64,000 nucleotides of DNA from Chloroflexota bacterium (GTDB lineage: Bacteria; Chloroflexota; Anaerolineae; Anaerolineales; Anaerolineaceae). Every line of letters begins with the position of its first letter. Position 1 is the stretch's first letter. Location: the NCBI GenBank assembly GCA_023381565.1, contig JAMCRR010000197.1, positions 82,811-146,810 of the forward strand, read 5' to 3'. The notes below the pieces were generated by a model. It saw only the letters and a program-made list of their open reading frames with translations. It ran no database searches and had not been told where the DNA came from. This document shows, piece after piece, positions 1 to 8,272 of this stretch. Made by a program: the position numbers and the translations under genes.

Positions 1-132
1 TGCCTCTTCCACGGCGATTCGTACGGAATAGATATCGTCTTCATTCAGGCCGGCCAGTTCAGCGCCTTGCCTGACAAATTCATCGATCCTGGCCAGGTTC
101 TCAAAGCGGCCTGGAAAAGTGGAGCTCGCCAT
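1..132 (-). CDS. Anti-sigma factor serine/threonine kinase, RsbW/SpoIIAB-like (3' part missing)
   Basis: Only the first 44 codons lie in the window; the gene runs off the left edge. The N-terminus translated from the complement (start ATG at 132-130) contains FPGRFENL, then an acidic stretch and RIAVEEA, which matches the first strand and the N-box helix of HATPase_c_2 anti-sigma kinases. This family phosphorylates a STAS-domain antagonist and sequesters a sigma factor in a partner-switching circuit. The STAS gene lies just upstream on the same strand and in the same frame, which supports the call. No good ribosome binding site precedes the ATG, so translation may be coupled to the STAS gene. 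Confidence 0.72.
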   Translation of the reverse strand, partial: MASSTFPGRFENLARIDEFVRQGAELAGLNEDDIYSVRIAVEEA

Positions 133-156
133 GCGTAATGAATGCTTATGAAAAGG

Positions 157-492
157 TTAGAAATACCCTACTGCGGCGGTAACGTCGTCAAATGTCCTGA
201 AAAATGGGACAAACCCGGCTAGATCGAGCGTTGAATAGATGCGAGCAGGGACGCATGCCAGGACAATCTCGCCGCGGTTGTAGCGCTTGGAGGTTTTTTG
301 AGCGTTCACCAAAACCCACAACCCCGAGCTGGATATGAAATCAACCGCGGCCATATCAAAGACAATTTTATAACGTCCATTTTTTTGGATGTTATTAAAA
401 GTTTCCGCCAGTTGAGAGGAAGTGGCGCTATCGATCCGGCCGGTAACTTTTACGAGATCGCTGCGTTTGAATGAATTGGTAATGATTTCCAT
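157..492 (-). CDS. STAS-domain anti-sigma factor antagonist
   Basis: A 111-residue single STAS domain, the usual size for SpoIIAA/RsbV-type antagonists. These proteins bind the anti-sigma kinase when unphosphorylated and so free the sigma factor. The phosphorylation loop reads DFISSSGLWVL (residues 51-61). The Ser at about residue 55 aligns with the phosphorylated Ser of SpoIIAA, although the usual Asp before it is Ser here. A strong AGGAGG lies just upstream of the ATG at 492. The kinase gene follows with a 24-base gap. No sigma factor gene is visible beside the pair; it may lie to the left of the window or elsewhere. Confidence 0.88.
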   Translation of the reverse strand: MEIITNSFKRSDLVKVTGRIDSATSSQLAETFNNIQKNGRYKIVFDMAAVDFISSSGLWVLVNAQKTSKRYNRGEIVLACVPARIYSTLDLAGFVPFFRTFDDVTAAVGYF

Positions 493-663
493 CTGAAACC
501 CTCCTGATGCTAGGATATGTTCACCAGCAGATTGCTTATCAATGGAATTATAACATTACCCTCTATACGACTGCTGTCTCTTGATCCGCAAAATACCGCC
601 ATAGACCGATCCAGTGTGTCTTGCAGACGGCCTATGGCGGGAGCAAATAATTGTGATTTGAGA

Positions 664-1389
664 TTAGAGAGTTACCTGATCCGGCACCCGGAAGACCTCA
701 TTCCGCTTGCGGACCTCATCCGTAACATTGAAATTGAAGTCGGCGCCAATCATCTGGCGGGTGAAGTTTTTCAGGGATGTGTTCCAATGCCTCTTGGTGA
801 CATAGTAGACGCGGGCGCCCCCGAGTTCGTGCTGGTATTCAGGCCATGGGTAAGTAGGTTGGGCCATTTCAAGACCGGCCATTCTCCAGCCATTGTAGCT
901 CTCAAATGTAGACCACCACTCCTTGCAACCCAGGGTCTCGAGGGCGTAGAAGCTCTTCGCATAATACATGGCGTAGCCAATGCGTCCGCCACGGGCGAAG
1001 GTCATCGTGTGCAGGCTAATGGCAATGTCTTCATTCATCACGCGGCCGTTAGCGAACCCGGCCAGCATTCCATCGAATAAGCCGATCAGGGTGAAGGGAT
1101 CTTTGACGCGTTTGCGCTGCCATCCCAATATTTCGGCATACACGCGAGCACCGACGATGTCATAGAAATCGTGATCGCAATCCATCACCTTCTTCATGTA
1201 CTCTAGTAGCAACGGGACGTCGTCCAGTCGGGCTTCGCGAATGTACAACACCCGCCCATCCTTGAGGGTGATCATCGCTTCGGGCCATGGTTTCAAATCC
1301 ATCGGCGGAGCTTGAAGCAAAGGTTCGATTTCACGTACATCCAGGGTGATCTGTTCTTGCGATACTTTTTCTGGGGGATCTAGTTTCAT
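664..1389 (-). CDS. GNAT-like protein of unknown function, copy A
   Basis: A 241-residue soluble protein. The central part (about residues 45-160) starts with DGRVLYIREARLDD and ends with a RGGRIG turn, which resembles the first strand and the acyl-CoA loop of GNAT acetyltransferases. This assignment is by eye only. The C-terminal third contains ESYNGW and YPWPEYQHELGGARVYY, which I do not recognise from any named family. A close paralogue of identical length lies at 24785-25510, and the first 30 residues of the two are nearly the same. The two copies bracket the Mo-hydroxylase/cyclase island, one on each strand. The start has an AGGAG-type site (gctccttttgg complement is less ideal). The substrate is unknown. 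Confidence 0.7.
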   Translation of the reverse strand: MKLDPPEKVSQEQITLDVREIEPLLQAPPMDLKPWPEAMITLKDGRVLYIREARLDDVPLLLEYMKKVMDCDHDFYDIVGARVYAEILGWQRKRVKDPFTLIGLFDGMLAGFANGRVMNEDIAISLHTMTFARGGRIGYAMYYAKSFYALETLGCKEWWSTFESYNGWRMAGLEMAQPTYPWPEYQHELGGARVYYVTKRHWNTSLKNFTRQMIGADFNFNVTDEVRKRNEVFRVPDQVTL

Positions 1390-1619
1390 TCCTGCGGCTC
1401 CTTTTGGGTATCTATTCGATTAAAGATTGATCCAGCTCATAAAAAGCCCGAGCAACAACCCTCTGATTGTTACCCATGGGAACGACCTGCGTGTAGCTGT
1501 ACGTGTCGAAATAAATCGGGCGTTGGAAACCGGTTCAACTGATTATACCCCGAGTTATCAACCGGCTTTATCCGGGTTGGCAGTGCTTATGACATTTGTC
1601 TGAGAAATAAATCACACAG

Positions 1620-1664
1620 CACAATTGTGAAATGATTGACACGAGGTTAAACTGATGCTATACT
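1620..1664 (+). promoter_or_regulatory. Sigma-70 type promoter with adjacent palindrome, for the fdrA operon
   Basis: TTGACA at 1636-1641 and TATACT at 1659-1664 are separated by exactly 17 bases, an almost ideal housekeeping promoter. A perfect 10-base palindrome CACAATTGTG at 1620-1629 ends six bases upstream of the -35 box, which is a good place for an activator or repressor. Transcription would start near 1671, giving a leader of about 345 bases before fdrA. Confidence 0.72.
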
Positions 1665-2016
1665 CACTTTTGAAGCTTGCGGCAGCAAGTTTTTCGTCCC
1701 AAATTTCCGTGAGATTATTGACATCGGTATATCTAGATCAATTTGCTGAAACCAATGCTCGTGAATAAGGTCGGGGTTAATACTCTTACCCATGAGAAGT
1801 ACTGGTAACATGCGTCAGAGAATATTTCTGAAGCCGCATCAATTAATCCCGCCTCAACGATATGAATGATCTCCCCTGTCAAGATACCATGGCTGGACAG
1901 GCAGATTTATTTTTTTACTCCCTTATTTGTATACCTAATAGTATAAAAAATTAGTTCGATCAAGCAATAATAGTGGGACCACGGCTTTATTCGAACATTT
2001 ATTTCAGGAGGATAAC
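1665..2016 (+). promoter_or_regulatory. Long structured 5' leader of the fdrA operon
   Basis: No gene is seen in 1390-2016. The leader holds two terminator-like elements. The first is a 7-bp hairpin (AGCTTGC 1674-1680, loop GGCA, GCAAGTT 1685-1691) ending in TTTTT. The second is a 6-bp hairpin (CCTGTC 1875-1880 / GACAGG 1896-1901) followed by a T-rich run at about 1906-1916. A short inverted repeat TATAC-N6-GTATA sits at 1930-1945. Together they suggest attenuation or an alternative downstream promoter/operator. I do not recognise a known riboswitch family. Confidence 0.45.
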
Positions 2017-3744
2017 TTGGCAAGTATCAAAGTTGAAATCCGATCTGGCGCGTATTATGATTCGGCATTCCTGATGCAACTGCAGCGATCGCTGGCTACC
2101 CTCCCCGGTGTCCAGGATGCAGGGGTGATCATGGGAACAGAAGCCAACAAGGAGCTGCTCGCGCACATCGATCTGCTCCCGGCAGAAGCGGAGTCAGCCA
2201 AACCGGATGATCTCATTATTGTCGTGCGCGCTGAGACTGAGACGGGGGCGATTGAAGCGCTCTCCAAAGTGGATGAGCTGATCAACAGGCGCAAATCCAC
2301 CAGCAGCCAGGAACACCGCCCGCAGAGCCTGGAGACCGCCGTCCAGGAGCTCCCGGAGGCGGAATGGGTTCTCGTCTCGGTCGCCGGACGCTACGCGGCC
2401 GGGGTAACCCGCCAGGCGCTGCGGCTGAATAAGCACGTCTTCCTATTCAGCGATAATGTTTCCGTTGATGAAGAGATAGAGCTCAAACAAATCTCTTCAG
2501 AAAAAGGATTGCTGGTGATGGGACCCGATTGCGGCACAGCCATCATCCGCGGGGTTGGCCTGGGCTTTGCCAATAAAGTGCGCCTGGGTCCGATTGGGGT
2601 GGTGGCGGCAGCCGGCACCGGCTTGCAGCAGGTGACCTCCCACATCCATCAACTCGGCAGCGGGATTACCTACGGCATCGGTACGGGCGGACGCGATCTT
2701 TCTGAGAAGGTCGGAGCGGTGACCTTCTTGCAGGGGATCGATGTGCTGAGCAGGGATCCTGAAACGCGCGTCATCGTGCTGGTTTCCAAGCCACCGGCGC
2801 CAAAAGTCGCCGAGAAGGTCCTCGAGGTTGCCCGGCGCGCGGGCAAACCGGTGGTGGTGAACTTCATCGGGCGCACGCCTGCCGCGCGCCAGGTGGACAA
2901 TCTGACCTTTGCCGGCAGTCTGGACGATGCGGCGGAGCAGGCAGTGAAAATTGCCAACCAGGGGACGCCGGTCGCTGAGGAATCAAAAGTCAAGATTGAC
3001 CGCTTCGCTCCAGGCCAGCGTTATCTGCGCGGGCTGTTTTCTGGCGGCACACTGGCTTATGAAGCGCAGTTCATCCTGCAAGATTACCTGCCGCGTGTGT
3101 TCGCCAATGCCCCATTGAATAAAGAGAACCGCCTGCCAAACTCGCTGGTTAGCCAGGAGCATACCATTGTTGACCTGGGTGAAGACGAGTTCACCGTCGG
3201 ACGGCTGCATCCTATGATGGATAACGAGCTACGCATCCGCAGGCTGCTGGAGGAAGCTGCCGATCCACAGGTGGCGGTGATTATGCTGGACGTGGTGCTG
3301 GGATATGGCTCCCATCCAGATCCGGCGGGTGAGCTTGGCCCGGCAATTGCGAAGGCGCGAAAGTTGGCTGAAGCAGCCGGCCGCTACCTGGAAGTGGTGG
3401 CGGTGGTTACCGGCACAGATGAAGACCCGCAAACCCTCGACCATCAGATCGAGCAATTGAAAGCTGCCGGGGCCTGGGTGCATCCCAGCAATGAAACCGT
3501 GGTGCGCTACGCCGGCAGGATCCTTCAGGCGCTCAACCAGCCCAAAGAGCAACCAGAAGCAGCAGCCACAACACCGGTTGCGTTGGCCACGTTGCAGGGC
3601 ACGTTGATCGCGATCAACGTTGGATTGGAGTCCTTTGCGGAAAACCTGACTGCCCAGGGAACTCCGGTCATCCAGGTAGATTGGCGGCCTCCAGCCGGAG
3701 GGAATGAACGGTTGATGTCCATTCTGGAGAAGATGAAGAAGTAA
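2017..3744 (+). CDS. fdrA: FdrA/AllF, acyl-CoA synthetase-like subunit of an oxamate carbamoyltransferase-type enzyme
   Basis: A 575-residue protein of the FdrA family (E. coli FdrA is about 555). FdrA resembles succinyl-CoA synthetase. Here the Rossmann-like part has GPDCGTAII (about residue 169) and a GVVAAAGTGLQQV loop (about 194-206), followed by a C-terminal ligase-like half with SGGTLAYEAQ. In E. coli, FdrA works with YlbE and YlbF (AllF, AllG, AllH) in the carbamoyl transfer step that links oxalurate or oxamate to carbamoyl phosphate. The start is TTG, with AGGAGG five bases upstream. AllG follows in the operon and AllH is at 14904-15872 on the other strand. The real substrate here is not fixed by the sequence. 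Confidence 0.9.
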   Translation: MASIKVEIRSGAYYDSAFLMQLQRSLATLPGVQDAGVIMGTEANKELLAHIDLLPAEAESAKPDDLIIVVRAETETGAIEALSKVDELINRRKSTSSQEHRPQSLETAVQELPEAEWVLVSVAGRYAAGVTRQALRLNKHVFLFSDNVSVDEEIELKQISSEKGLLVMGPDCGTAIIRGVGLGFANKVRLGPIGVVAAAGTGLQQVTSHIHQLGSGITYGIGTGGRDLSEKVGAVTFLQGIDVLSRDPETRVIVLVSKPPAPKVAEKVLEVARRAGKPVVVNFIGRTPAARQVDNLTFAGSLDDAAEQAVKIANQGTPVAEESKVKIDRFAPGQRYLRGLFSGGTLAYEAQFILQDYLPRVFANAPLNKENRLPNSLVSQEHTIVDLGEDEFTVGRLHPMMDNELRIRRLLEEAADPQVAVIMLDVVLGYGSHPDPAGELGPAIAKARKLAEAAGRYLEVVAVVTGTDEDPQTLDHQIEQLKAAGAWVHPSNETVVRYAGRILQALNQPKEQPEAAATTPVALATLQGTLIAINVGLESFAENLTAQGTPVIQVDWRPPAGGNERLMSILEKMKK

Positions 3745-3751
3745 TTATTAC

Positions 3752-3795
3752 CACTCGAGGTTAAGGGTAGCCATCCCGCCTCGAGTGATTTTTTT
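3752..3795 (+). terminator. Terminator-like hairpin between fdrA and allG
   Basis: CACTCGAGG (3752-3760) pairs perfectly with CCTCGAGTG (3779-3787), followed by ATTTTTTT to 3795. The GGAGG ribosome binding site of allG begins at the next base. Placed inside an operon, it probably lowers rather than stops transcription, or marks an mRNA end that sets the fdrA:allG ratio. Confidence 0.65.
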
Positions 3796-3807
3796 GGAGG
3801 ATAAACC

Positions 3808-5052
3808 ATGGTCGATATTGAACAGGCAAATGCCAAAGCTGTGGAACGGATGATGGAAGCGCGTCCGGTTTTGGTGGGCGTGGCAAAAGCGATCGAGGTA
3901 ATCCCGGGAATGCACCCCAATTTGCTCTTGCATGCGGGACCCCCGGTCACCTGGGACCGCATGGCGGGGCCGGTTAAAGGCGCAGTATTTGGAGCTTTGA
4001 TCTTCGAAGGCAAGGCAAAAAATGCTGAAGAGGCTGAAGCTCTGGTGCAGGCTGGGAAAGTGGAATTCGCTCCCTGCCACCACCACGACGCAGTCGGCCC
4101 AATGGCGGGTGTCATCTCACCCTCGATGATGGTGTACATTGTCGAGAATAAAACCCACGGGAACAGGGCGTATTCAGGCCTTAACGAAGGGCGCGGCAAA
4201 GTCCTGCGCATGGGCGCCTACAGCCCCGAAGTCATTGCCAAAATGCAGTGGATGAATGAGGTGCTCGGTCCTGTGCTGGATTCAGCCATTAAAGAGGGCG
4301 ATGGGGTCGACATCCGCACGCTCCTGGCGAAAGCTCTACATATGGGCGACGACGGCCACAACCGTCTGGATGCGGCGTCATTGCAGTATACCAATATCCT
4401 GGCTCCCAACATCGTGCGCGTGACCAAAGAAAAGAATACCGCCGCTGAGATCATCCGATTCCTGGGAGATAACGCCCTGAGCATTTTGAACCCGGTGATG
4501 GCGGGTTGCAAGACCATGACCTTAGCCGGGCACAATGTCGAAGGGTCGACCATTGTGACGGTGATGGCCCGTAATGGGACGGATTTCGGCATCCGTGTCA
4601 GTGGGTTAGGTGATCAATGGTTCACCGGTCCCGCAGGACACGTCAAGGCTCTGTATTTTCCCGGTTTTACAGACAAAGATGCCAACCCCGACATCGGCGA
4701 CAGCACGATCACCGAGACGGCCGGTATCGGCGGGTTTGCCATGGCTGCCGCTCCGGCGATCGTTACCTTTATCAGTGGAACGCCGAAGGATGCCATCAAT
4801 ACTACCCTGGATATGTATGAGATCACTTTTGCAGAGCATAAATACTTCACTATTCCTCAGCTCGACTTCCGCGGTACCCCGACGGGGATCGATATCCGCA
4901 AAGTGGTCGAGAAGGGCATGCTGCCCAGGGTGAATACAGGCGTCGCCCATAAAGACCCAGGCATCGGCCAGGTCGGCGCGGGCGTAGTGACCCCACCGAT
5001 GAATATCTTTGAAGATGCTCTGGTTGCCTTTGCAGAAAAATACGGTTTCTAA
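3808..5052 (+). CDS. allG: DUF1116 protein AllG (YlbE), carbamoyltransferase subunit
   Basis: A 414-residue DUF1116 protein; E. coli YlbE is of similar length. It contains PCHHHDAVGPMAGV (about residues 91-104), HMGDDGHNR (about 182-190) and a late run of Gly-rich loops, with no transmembrane segments. The family almost always occurs with FdrA and DUF2877 and forms the oxamate carbamoyltransferase complex AllFGH. Its gene follows fdrA after a terminator-like hairpin, with GGAGG eight bases before the ATG. The protein is intact. It is the second subunit of the complex inferred for this island. Confidence 0.88.
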   Translation: MVDIEQANAKAVERMMEARPVLVGVAKAIEVIPGMHPNLLLHAGPPVTWDRMAGPVKGAVFGALIFEGKAKNAEEAEALVQAGKVEFAPCHHHDAVGPMAGVISPSMMVYIVENKTHGNRAYSGLNEGRGKVLRMGAYSPEVIAKMQWMNEVLGPVLDSAIKEGDGVDIRTLLAKALHMGDDGHNRLDAASLQYTNILAPNIVRVTKEKNTAAEIIRFLGDNALSILNPVMAGCKTMTLAGHNVEGSTIVTVMARNGTDFGIRVSGLGDQWFTGPAGHVKALYFPGFTDKDANPDIGDSTITETAGIGGFAMAAAPAIVTFISGTPKDAINTTLDMYEITFAEHKYFTIPQLDFRGTPTGIDIRKVVEKGMLPRVNTGVAHKDPGIGQVGAGVVTPPMNIFEDALVAFAEKYGF

Positions 5053-5082
5053 CCAAAATCCATACCATTTCTGGAGGGATGT

Positions 5083-6756
5083 ATGAAACGGGACGAATTT
5101 ATCAATATGATGGCTAATGCCAAGGCGTTCGATTTGACTCAGGGGTGCAGCATTTTCACTCCACCCTGGCCGGGAGAGAAATCGTTGGAGGTACATTTCT
5201 TCAAACGCCTGACAGGCGCATATGGGGGCGGCGCAGGAGCGAATGGTCAGATCTTAAATTGGAGCAATACGGTGGGTACGCACCTGGTGGGCGAGCGCGC
5301 CTTCCATTCGGCGGGACGTGCTATCGCGGATATCCCCTTGAAGGCGCTGAGTGGGCCCGGTGTGGTAGTCGACATTTCGGATGAGGTATCCGATTACAGC
5401 CTTTATACGCCTGAAATGATCATGGCTAAAGCCAACGTCAAGAAAGGCGATATCCTGATCATCAATACCGGTTACCATCGTTATTCTTGGGATCGACCCG
5501 ATACCCTGAACCCAAATGCCCAGGGTGGGGTTGAATCAAAAGAGTTCGGATTTTACGTCCGCCATCCAGGCCCTTCCCCCGAGTTCTTCCAATGGGCGTT
5601 GGATATGCAGTTTAAAGTGGTCGGCGTGGACTGCGGGTGCGCTGAGCATCCCATGAACACCCCGATCCGGCGCATGCACGAAAACCACTTCCAAAAAGCG
5701 GAAGAGAAGCTCAAGAAAGAGTACGGTAAAACCTGGGATGAGATGTTCCCGCAAGATGAATATTACACCATGACGCACATCACGCTGCCGAAAGCCCACC
5801 TGGTCTTTGCCGAAGCGCTTGTGGGTGATATCGATAAGCTCAGCAACCAGCGTGCCTGGATCACCATCCAACCGATCCCCTTCATGGAAGTCGAAGCGGC
5901 CTGGGCGCGGGTTGTGGCTTACCAGGCTCCGAAAGGGATGTCCGAGGATGAGTTCTTCAAGGAGATGGAAGCCTGCGAGATGCTGGACATGACCGTGCCT
6001 TTCAGCGTACAGAACCCGCAGTGGGCCAACTACGTGCCGCTGACCGTGACCTATACCAAGCGAGTTGGCGGGCAACATTTTGGGATGGGGCGCAACGGCT
6101 CGATCTGCAACGCCAGTATCCACCTGGGAACCCATATGGATGGGGAGAAGCACTTCTACCCCACCGGCGGGCGAACTATCGGCCAGGTACCCCTTGAAGA
6201 ATGGGTTGGCCCAGGCGTGGTGGCCGATATCTCTGAGCTTGTCAGCAATTCGAGCGTATATACGCCAAAGATGATCATGGATGTCGTCGATGTCCATGAA
6301 GGCGACATCCTGATTATCAAAATCGGATGGTCAAAATATGGATGGAACAGCCCAGACTCCGATGAATTCCGCTATATGATCAAGCACCCGGGTCCCTCTC
6401 CGGACTTTGGACAATGGTGTGTCGATATGAAGATTAAATGGATCGGGATCGACGCCGTCTCTGCTGACCACCCCATGAACACCATCCAGCGTATCTGGCA
6501 CCCCAAGACCTTCGCCGAAGCTAATGCTAAATTGAAGAGAGATTTCGGTAAAGAGTGGGATGAGATGTACCCATACGATCAATATTATCAGGACATGCAT
6601 TTTAACCTGTTCCCAAAAAGGATTGTCCATGCCGAAAACCTGGGTGGGCAGATTGCCGATATGCCCAGCGGACGGTACTACATCGGGTGCTTTGTCCAGA
6701 AAGCCATGGAAGCCGAGTCCATGTGGGGCCGCTTCGTGGCCTTTAAAGAAGGATAG
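5083..6756 (+). CDS. Tandem cyclase-family (kynurenine formamidase-like) protein, N-terminal half degenerate
   Basis: A 557-residue protein built of two consecutive cyclase domains (PF04199 type), about residues 1-285 and 290-557; ordinary members have one domain of 210-310 residues. The family hydrolyses amide or lactam bonds with a metal site built on HxGTHxDxPxHF; kynurenine formamidase and isatin hydrolase are known examples. The second domain has the set intact (H347, H351, D353, H357). In the first domain the aligned positions are T63, H67, V69 and A73, so three of four ligands are lost. The first half is therefore probably structural or regulatory. GGAGG precedes the ATG. The single-domain homologue is at 23871-24752. 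A likely role is opening of a cyclic amide made by the neighbouring Mo hydroxylase (inference). Confidence 0.85.
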   Translation: MKRDEFINMMANAKAFDLTQGCSIFTPPWPGEKSLEVHFFKRLTGAYGGGAGANGQILNWSNTVGTHLVGERAFHSAGRAIADIPLKALSGPGVVVDISDEVSDYSLYTPEMIMAKANVKKGDILIINTGYHRYSWDRPDTLNPNAQGGVESKEFGFYVRHPGPSPEFFQWALDMQFKVVGVDCGCAEHPMNTPIRRMHENHFQKAEEKLKKEYGKTWDEMFPQDEYYTMTHITLPKAHLVFAEALVGDIDKLSNQRAWITIQPIPFMEVEAAWARVVAYQAPKGMSEDEFFKEMEACEMLDMTVPFSVQNPQWANYVPLTVTYTKRVGGQHFGMGRNGSICNASIHLGTHMDGEKHFYPTGGRTIGQVPLEEWVGPGVVADISELVSNSSVYTPKMIMDVVDVHEGDILIIKIGWSKYGWNSPDSDEFRYMIKHPGPSPDFGQWCVDMKIKWIGIDAVSADHPMNTIQRIWHPKTFAEANAKLKRDFGKEWDEMYPYDQYYQDMHFNLFPKRIVHAENLGGQIADMPSGRYYIGCFVQKAMEAESMWGRFVAFKEG

Positions 6757-6766
6757 GAATAAGCAT

Positions 6767-6822
6767 ATCCGGAGGCCTGCTCCCGCAAGGAGAACCGATC
6801 TCATCGGGGACAGGCTCCGGAT
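6767..6822 (+). ncRNA. Compact three-way-junction RNA candidate upstream of the Mo hydroxylase genes
   Basis: An outer stem of 12 bp with one bulged G (ATCCGGA 6767-6773 and GCCTG 6775-6779 with CAGGC 6811-6815 and TCCGGAT 6816-6822) closes on two hairpins. They are CTCC-CGCAA-GGAG (6780-6792) and CCGAT-CTC-ATCGG (6795-6807). A run of six T lies at about 6835-6840, and the ribosome binding site of the next gene follows. It lies between the cyclase gene and the FAD subunit gene, so it could be an intercistronic riboswitch, an attenuator or an mRNA-stabilising element. It does not match the purine riboswitch core I know. Confidence 0.5.
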
Positions 6823-6878
6823 CGACGTTACCACTTTTTTCCCATAATTTTCCCCCTGCAACAGGAGGGTATTAGGAA

Positions 6879-7754
6879 ATGAAACCCGCTTCATTTGAGT
6901 ACTACGCCCCAACCAATGTAGACGAGGCGTTGGCCCGTCTGGCAGAGTTGGGTTATGGGGTCAAAGTACTGGCTGGGGGGCAAAGCCTGGTTCCTTCGAT
7001 GAACTTCCGCCTTGCCCAACCGCCTGCGCTTCTCGACTTGAATAATGTTCAAGAGCTGTTTTACATCCGGCCCACCTCCGATGGAGGCGTGGCGATTGGA
7101 ACGATGACACGCGACAGCCAGGTCGAGCACGATGCCCTGATCAAAGAGAAATTCCCGATCATCGCAGCGGCCATGCATTTTATGGCTCACCCGCAGATCC
7201 GCAACCGGGGGACGTTCGGAGGGGCGATCGCGCACGCCGACCCCACCGCGCAGCTCCCGGCAGTCGTGTTAGCGCTCAACGGACGGATGCGCATCCGCAG
7301 CCAGCAGGGCGAGCGCTGGGTCGCCGCAGAAGAATTTTTCGTCGGGCCGTTTACATCGGTGCTCGAACCGGAAGAGCTGCTCGTCGAGGTCGAGCTTCCC
7401 CCCACGCCTGCGCACAGCGGGTGGAGCTACCGGCAGATGGAACGCCAGGCAGGCGCTCAGGCACTCGTCGGAGTCGCCGTAATGGTATCGCTGGATGAAG
7501 CCGGTAAATGCCGGTCTGCGCGGATTGCATTCCTCAGTGTGGGAGAAACTGCCGTACTGGCGAGGCAAGCGGCGCAGATGCTTACCGGACAGAAGCCAAC
7601 GGCGGAGTTGATCCACGCGGCTGCCGAGACAGCAGCGAATGTCGATATCGAACCCGGGGGCGACATCCACTGCTCGGTGGAATATCGACGTCACCTGGCT
7701 GAGGTTCTGGCCCGCCAGGCTCTCACCGAAGCCTTCGAACGGGCGGGGCGGTGA
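6879..7754 (+). CDS. Molybdenum hydroxylase FAD-binding subunit (CoxM/XdhB-like), set 1
   Basis: 291 residues, the normal size of the medium FAD subunit of xanthine dehydrogenase-type enzymes. The FAD-binding motif AGGQSLVPSMNFRLAQP is at about residues 32-48, and RNRGTFGGAIAHADPTAQLP (about 108-127) is the second family signature. It passes electrons from the 2Fe-2S clusters to FAD and then to NAD or another acceptor. The gene order FAD, 2Fe-2S, Mo with coxG after it is typical of CoxMSL-type operons. AGGAGG lies about 12 bases before the ATG. The oxidised substrate cannot be read from this subunit. Confidence 0.93.
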   Translation: MKPASFEYYAPTNVDEALARLAELGYGVKVLAGGQSLVPSMNFRLAQPPALLDLNNVQELFYIRPTSDGGVAIGTMTRDSQVEHDALIKEKFPIIAAAMHFMAHPQIRNRGTFGGAIAHADPTAQLPAVVLALNGRMRIRSQQGERWVAAEEFFVGPFTSVLEPEELLVEVELPPTPAHSGWSYRQMERQAGAQALVGVAVMVSLDEAGKCRSARIAFLSVGETAVLARQAAQMLTGQKPTAELIHAAAETAANVDIEPGGDIHCSVEYRRHLAEVLARQALTEAFERAGR

Positions 7755-7764
7755 GGAGGGAGAT

Positions 7765-8268
7765 ATGAGTGATTTGATTAATGTTAAAGTCACTGTGAAC
7801 GGAATGGCCTACGAGCGTGAGGTGGAACCGCGCATGCTCCTGGTGGATTTTATCCGCCACGAGCTGGGCCTTACCGGAACGCATGTCGGATGCGAGCATG
7901 GCGTGTGCGGCACCTGCACCATCTTGTTTGACGGCTCACCCGTCCGGTCGTGCCTGCTGTTTGCGGTTCAGGCAGTCGGGCATGAAATCCGGACGATCGA
8001 GGGGTTGGGCACGATCGATCATCTTCACCCGGTACAGGAGGCCTTCCGCGAAGCTCACGGGGCGCAGTGTGGTTTCTGTACCCCCGGCATGATCATGAGC
8101 GTCTTGCCTTTCCTCGAAGAAAATCAGGACCCAACCGAGCAAGAAATTCGGGAAGCGATCGATGGCAACCTCTGCCGGTGCACCGGCTACCAGCACATCA
8201 TCCAGGCTGTAGAACTCGCCTCAGATAAGTTGGCCGAACAGCGCCAGTCGGTAAAGGAGGGGAGGTAG
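7765..8268 (+). CDS. Molybdenum hydroxylase 2Fe-2S subunit (CoxS/XdhC-like), set 1
   Basis: 167 residues with both ferredoxin-type clusters. The plant-type cluster is CEHGVCGTCT (about residues 43-52) with a further Cys at about 64; the second is CGFCTPGM together with CRCTGY near residues 103 and 137. I chose ATG 7765, which has GAGGAGGGA five bases upstream and gives the usual NVKVTVNG start. A longer reading from 7639 would overlap the FAD gene by 116 bases and adds no homologous sequence. It carries electrons from the Mo site to FAD. Confidence 0.94.
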   Translation: MSDLINVKVTVNGMAYEREVEPRMLLVDFIRHELGLTGTHVGCEHGVCGTCTILFDGSPVRSCLLFAVQAVGHEIRTIEGLGTIDHLHPVQEAFREAHGAQCGFCTPGMIMSVLPFLEENQDPTEQEIREAIDGNLCRCTGYQHIIQAVELASDKLAEQRQSVKEGR

Positions 8269-8272
8269 AGCC

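Noticed and set aside
517-1080. 187-codon open frame on the plus strand
   Set aside because: It lies antisense to the GNAT-like gene, which has a full-length paralogue in this window. The frame shows no family motif and no ribosome site.
5536-6297. 253-codon frame antisense to the tandem cyclase
   Set aside because: It is a shadow of a strongly conserved coding frame; the His-rich content is a product of the opposite strand.
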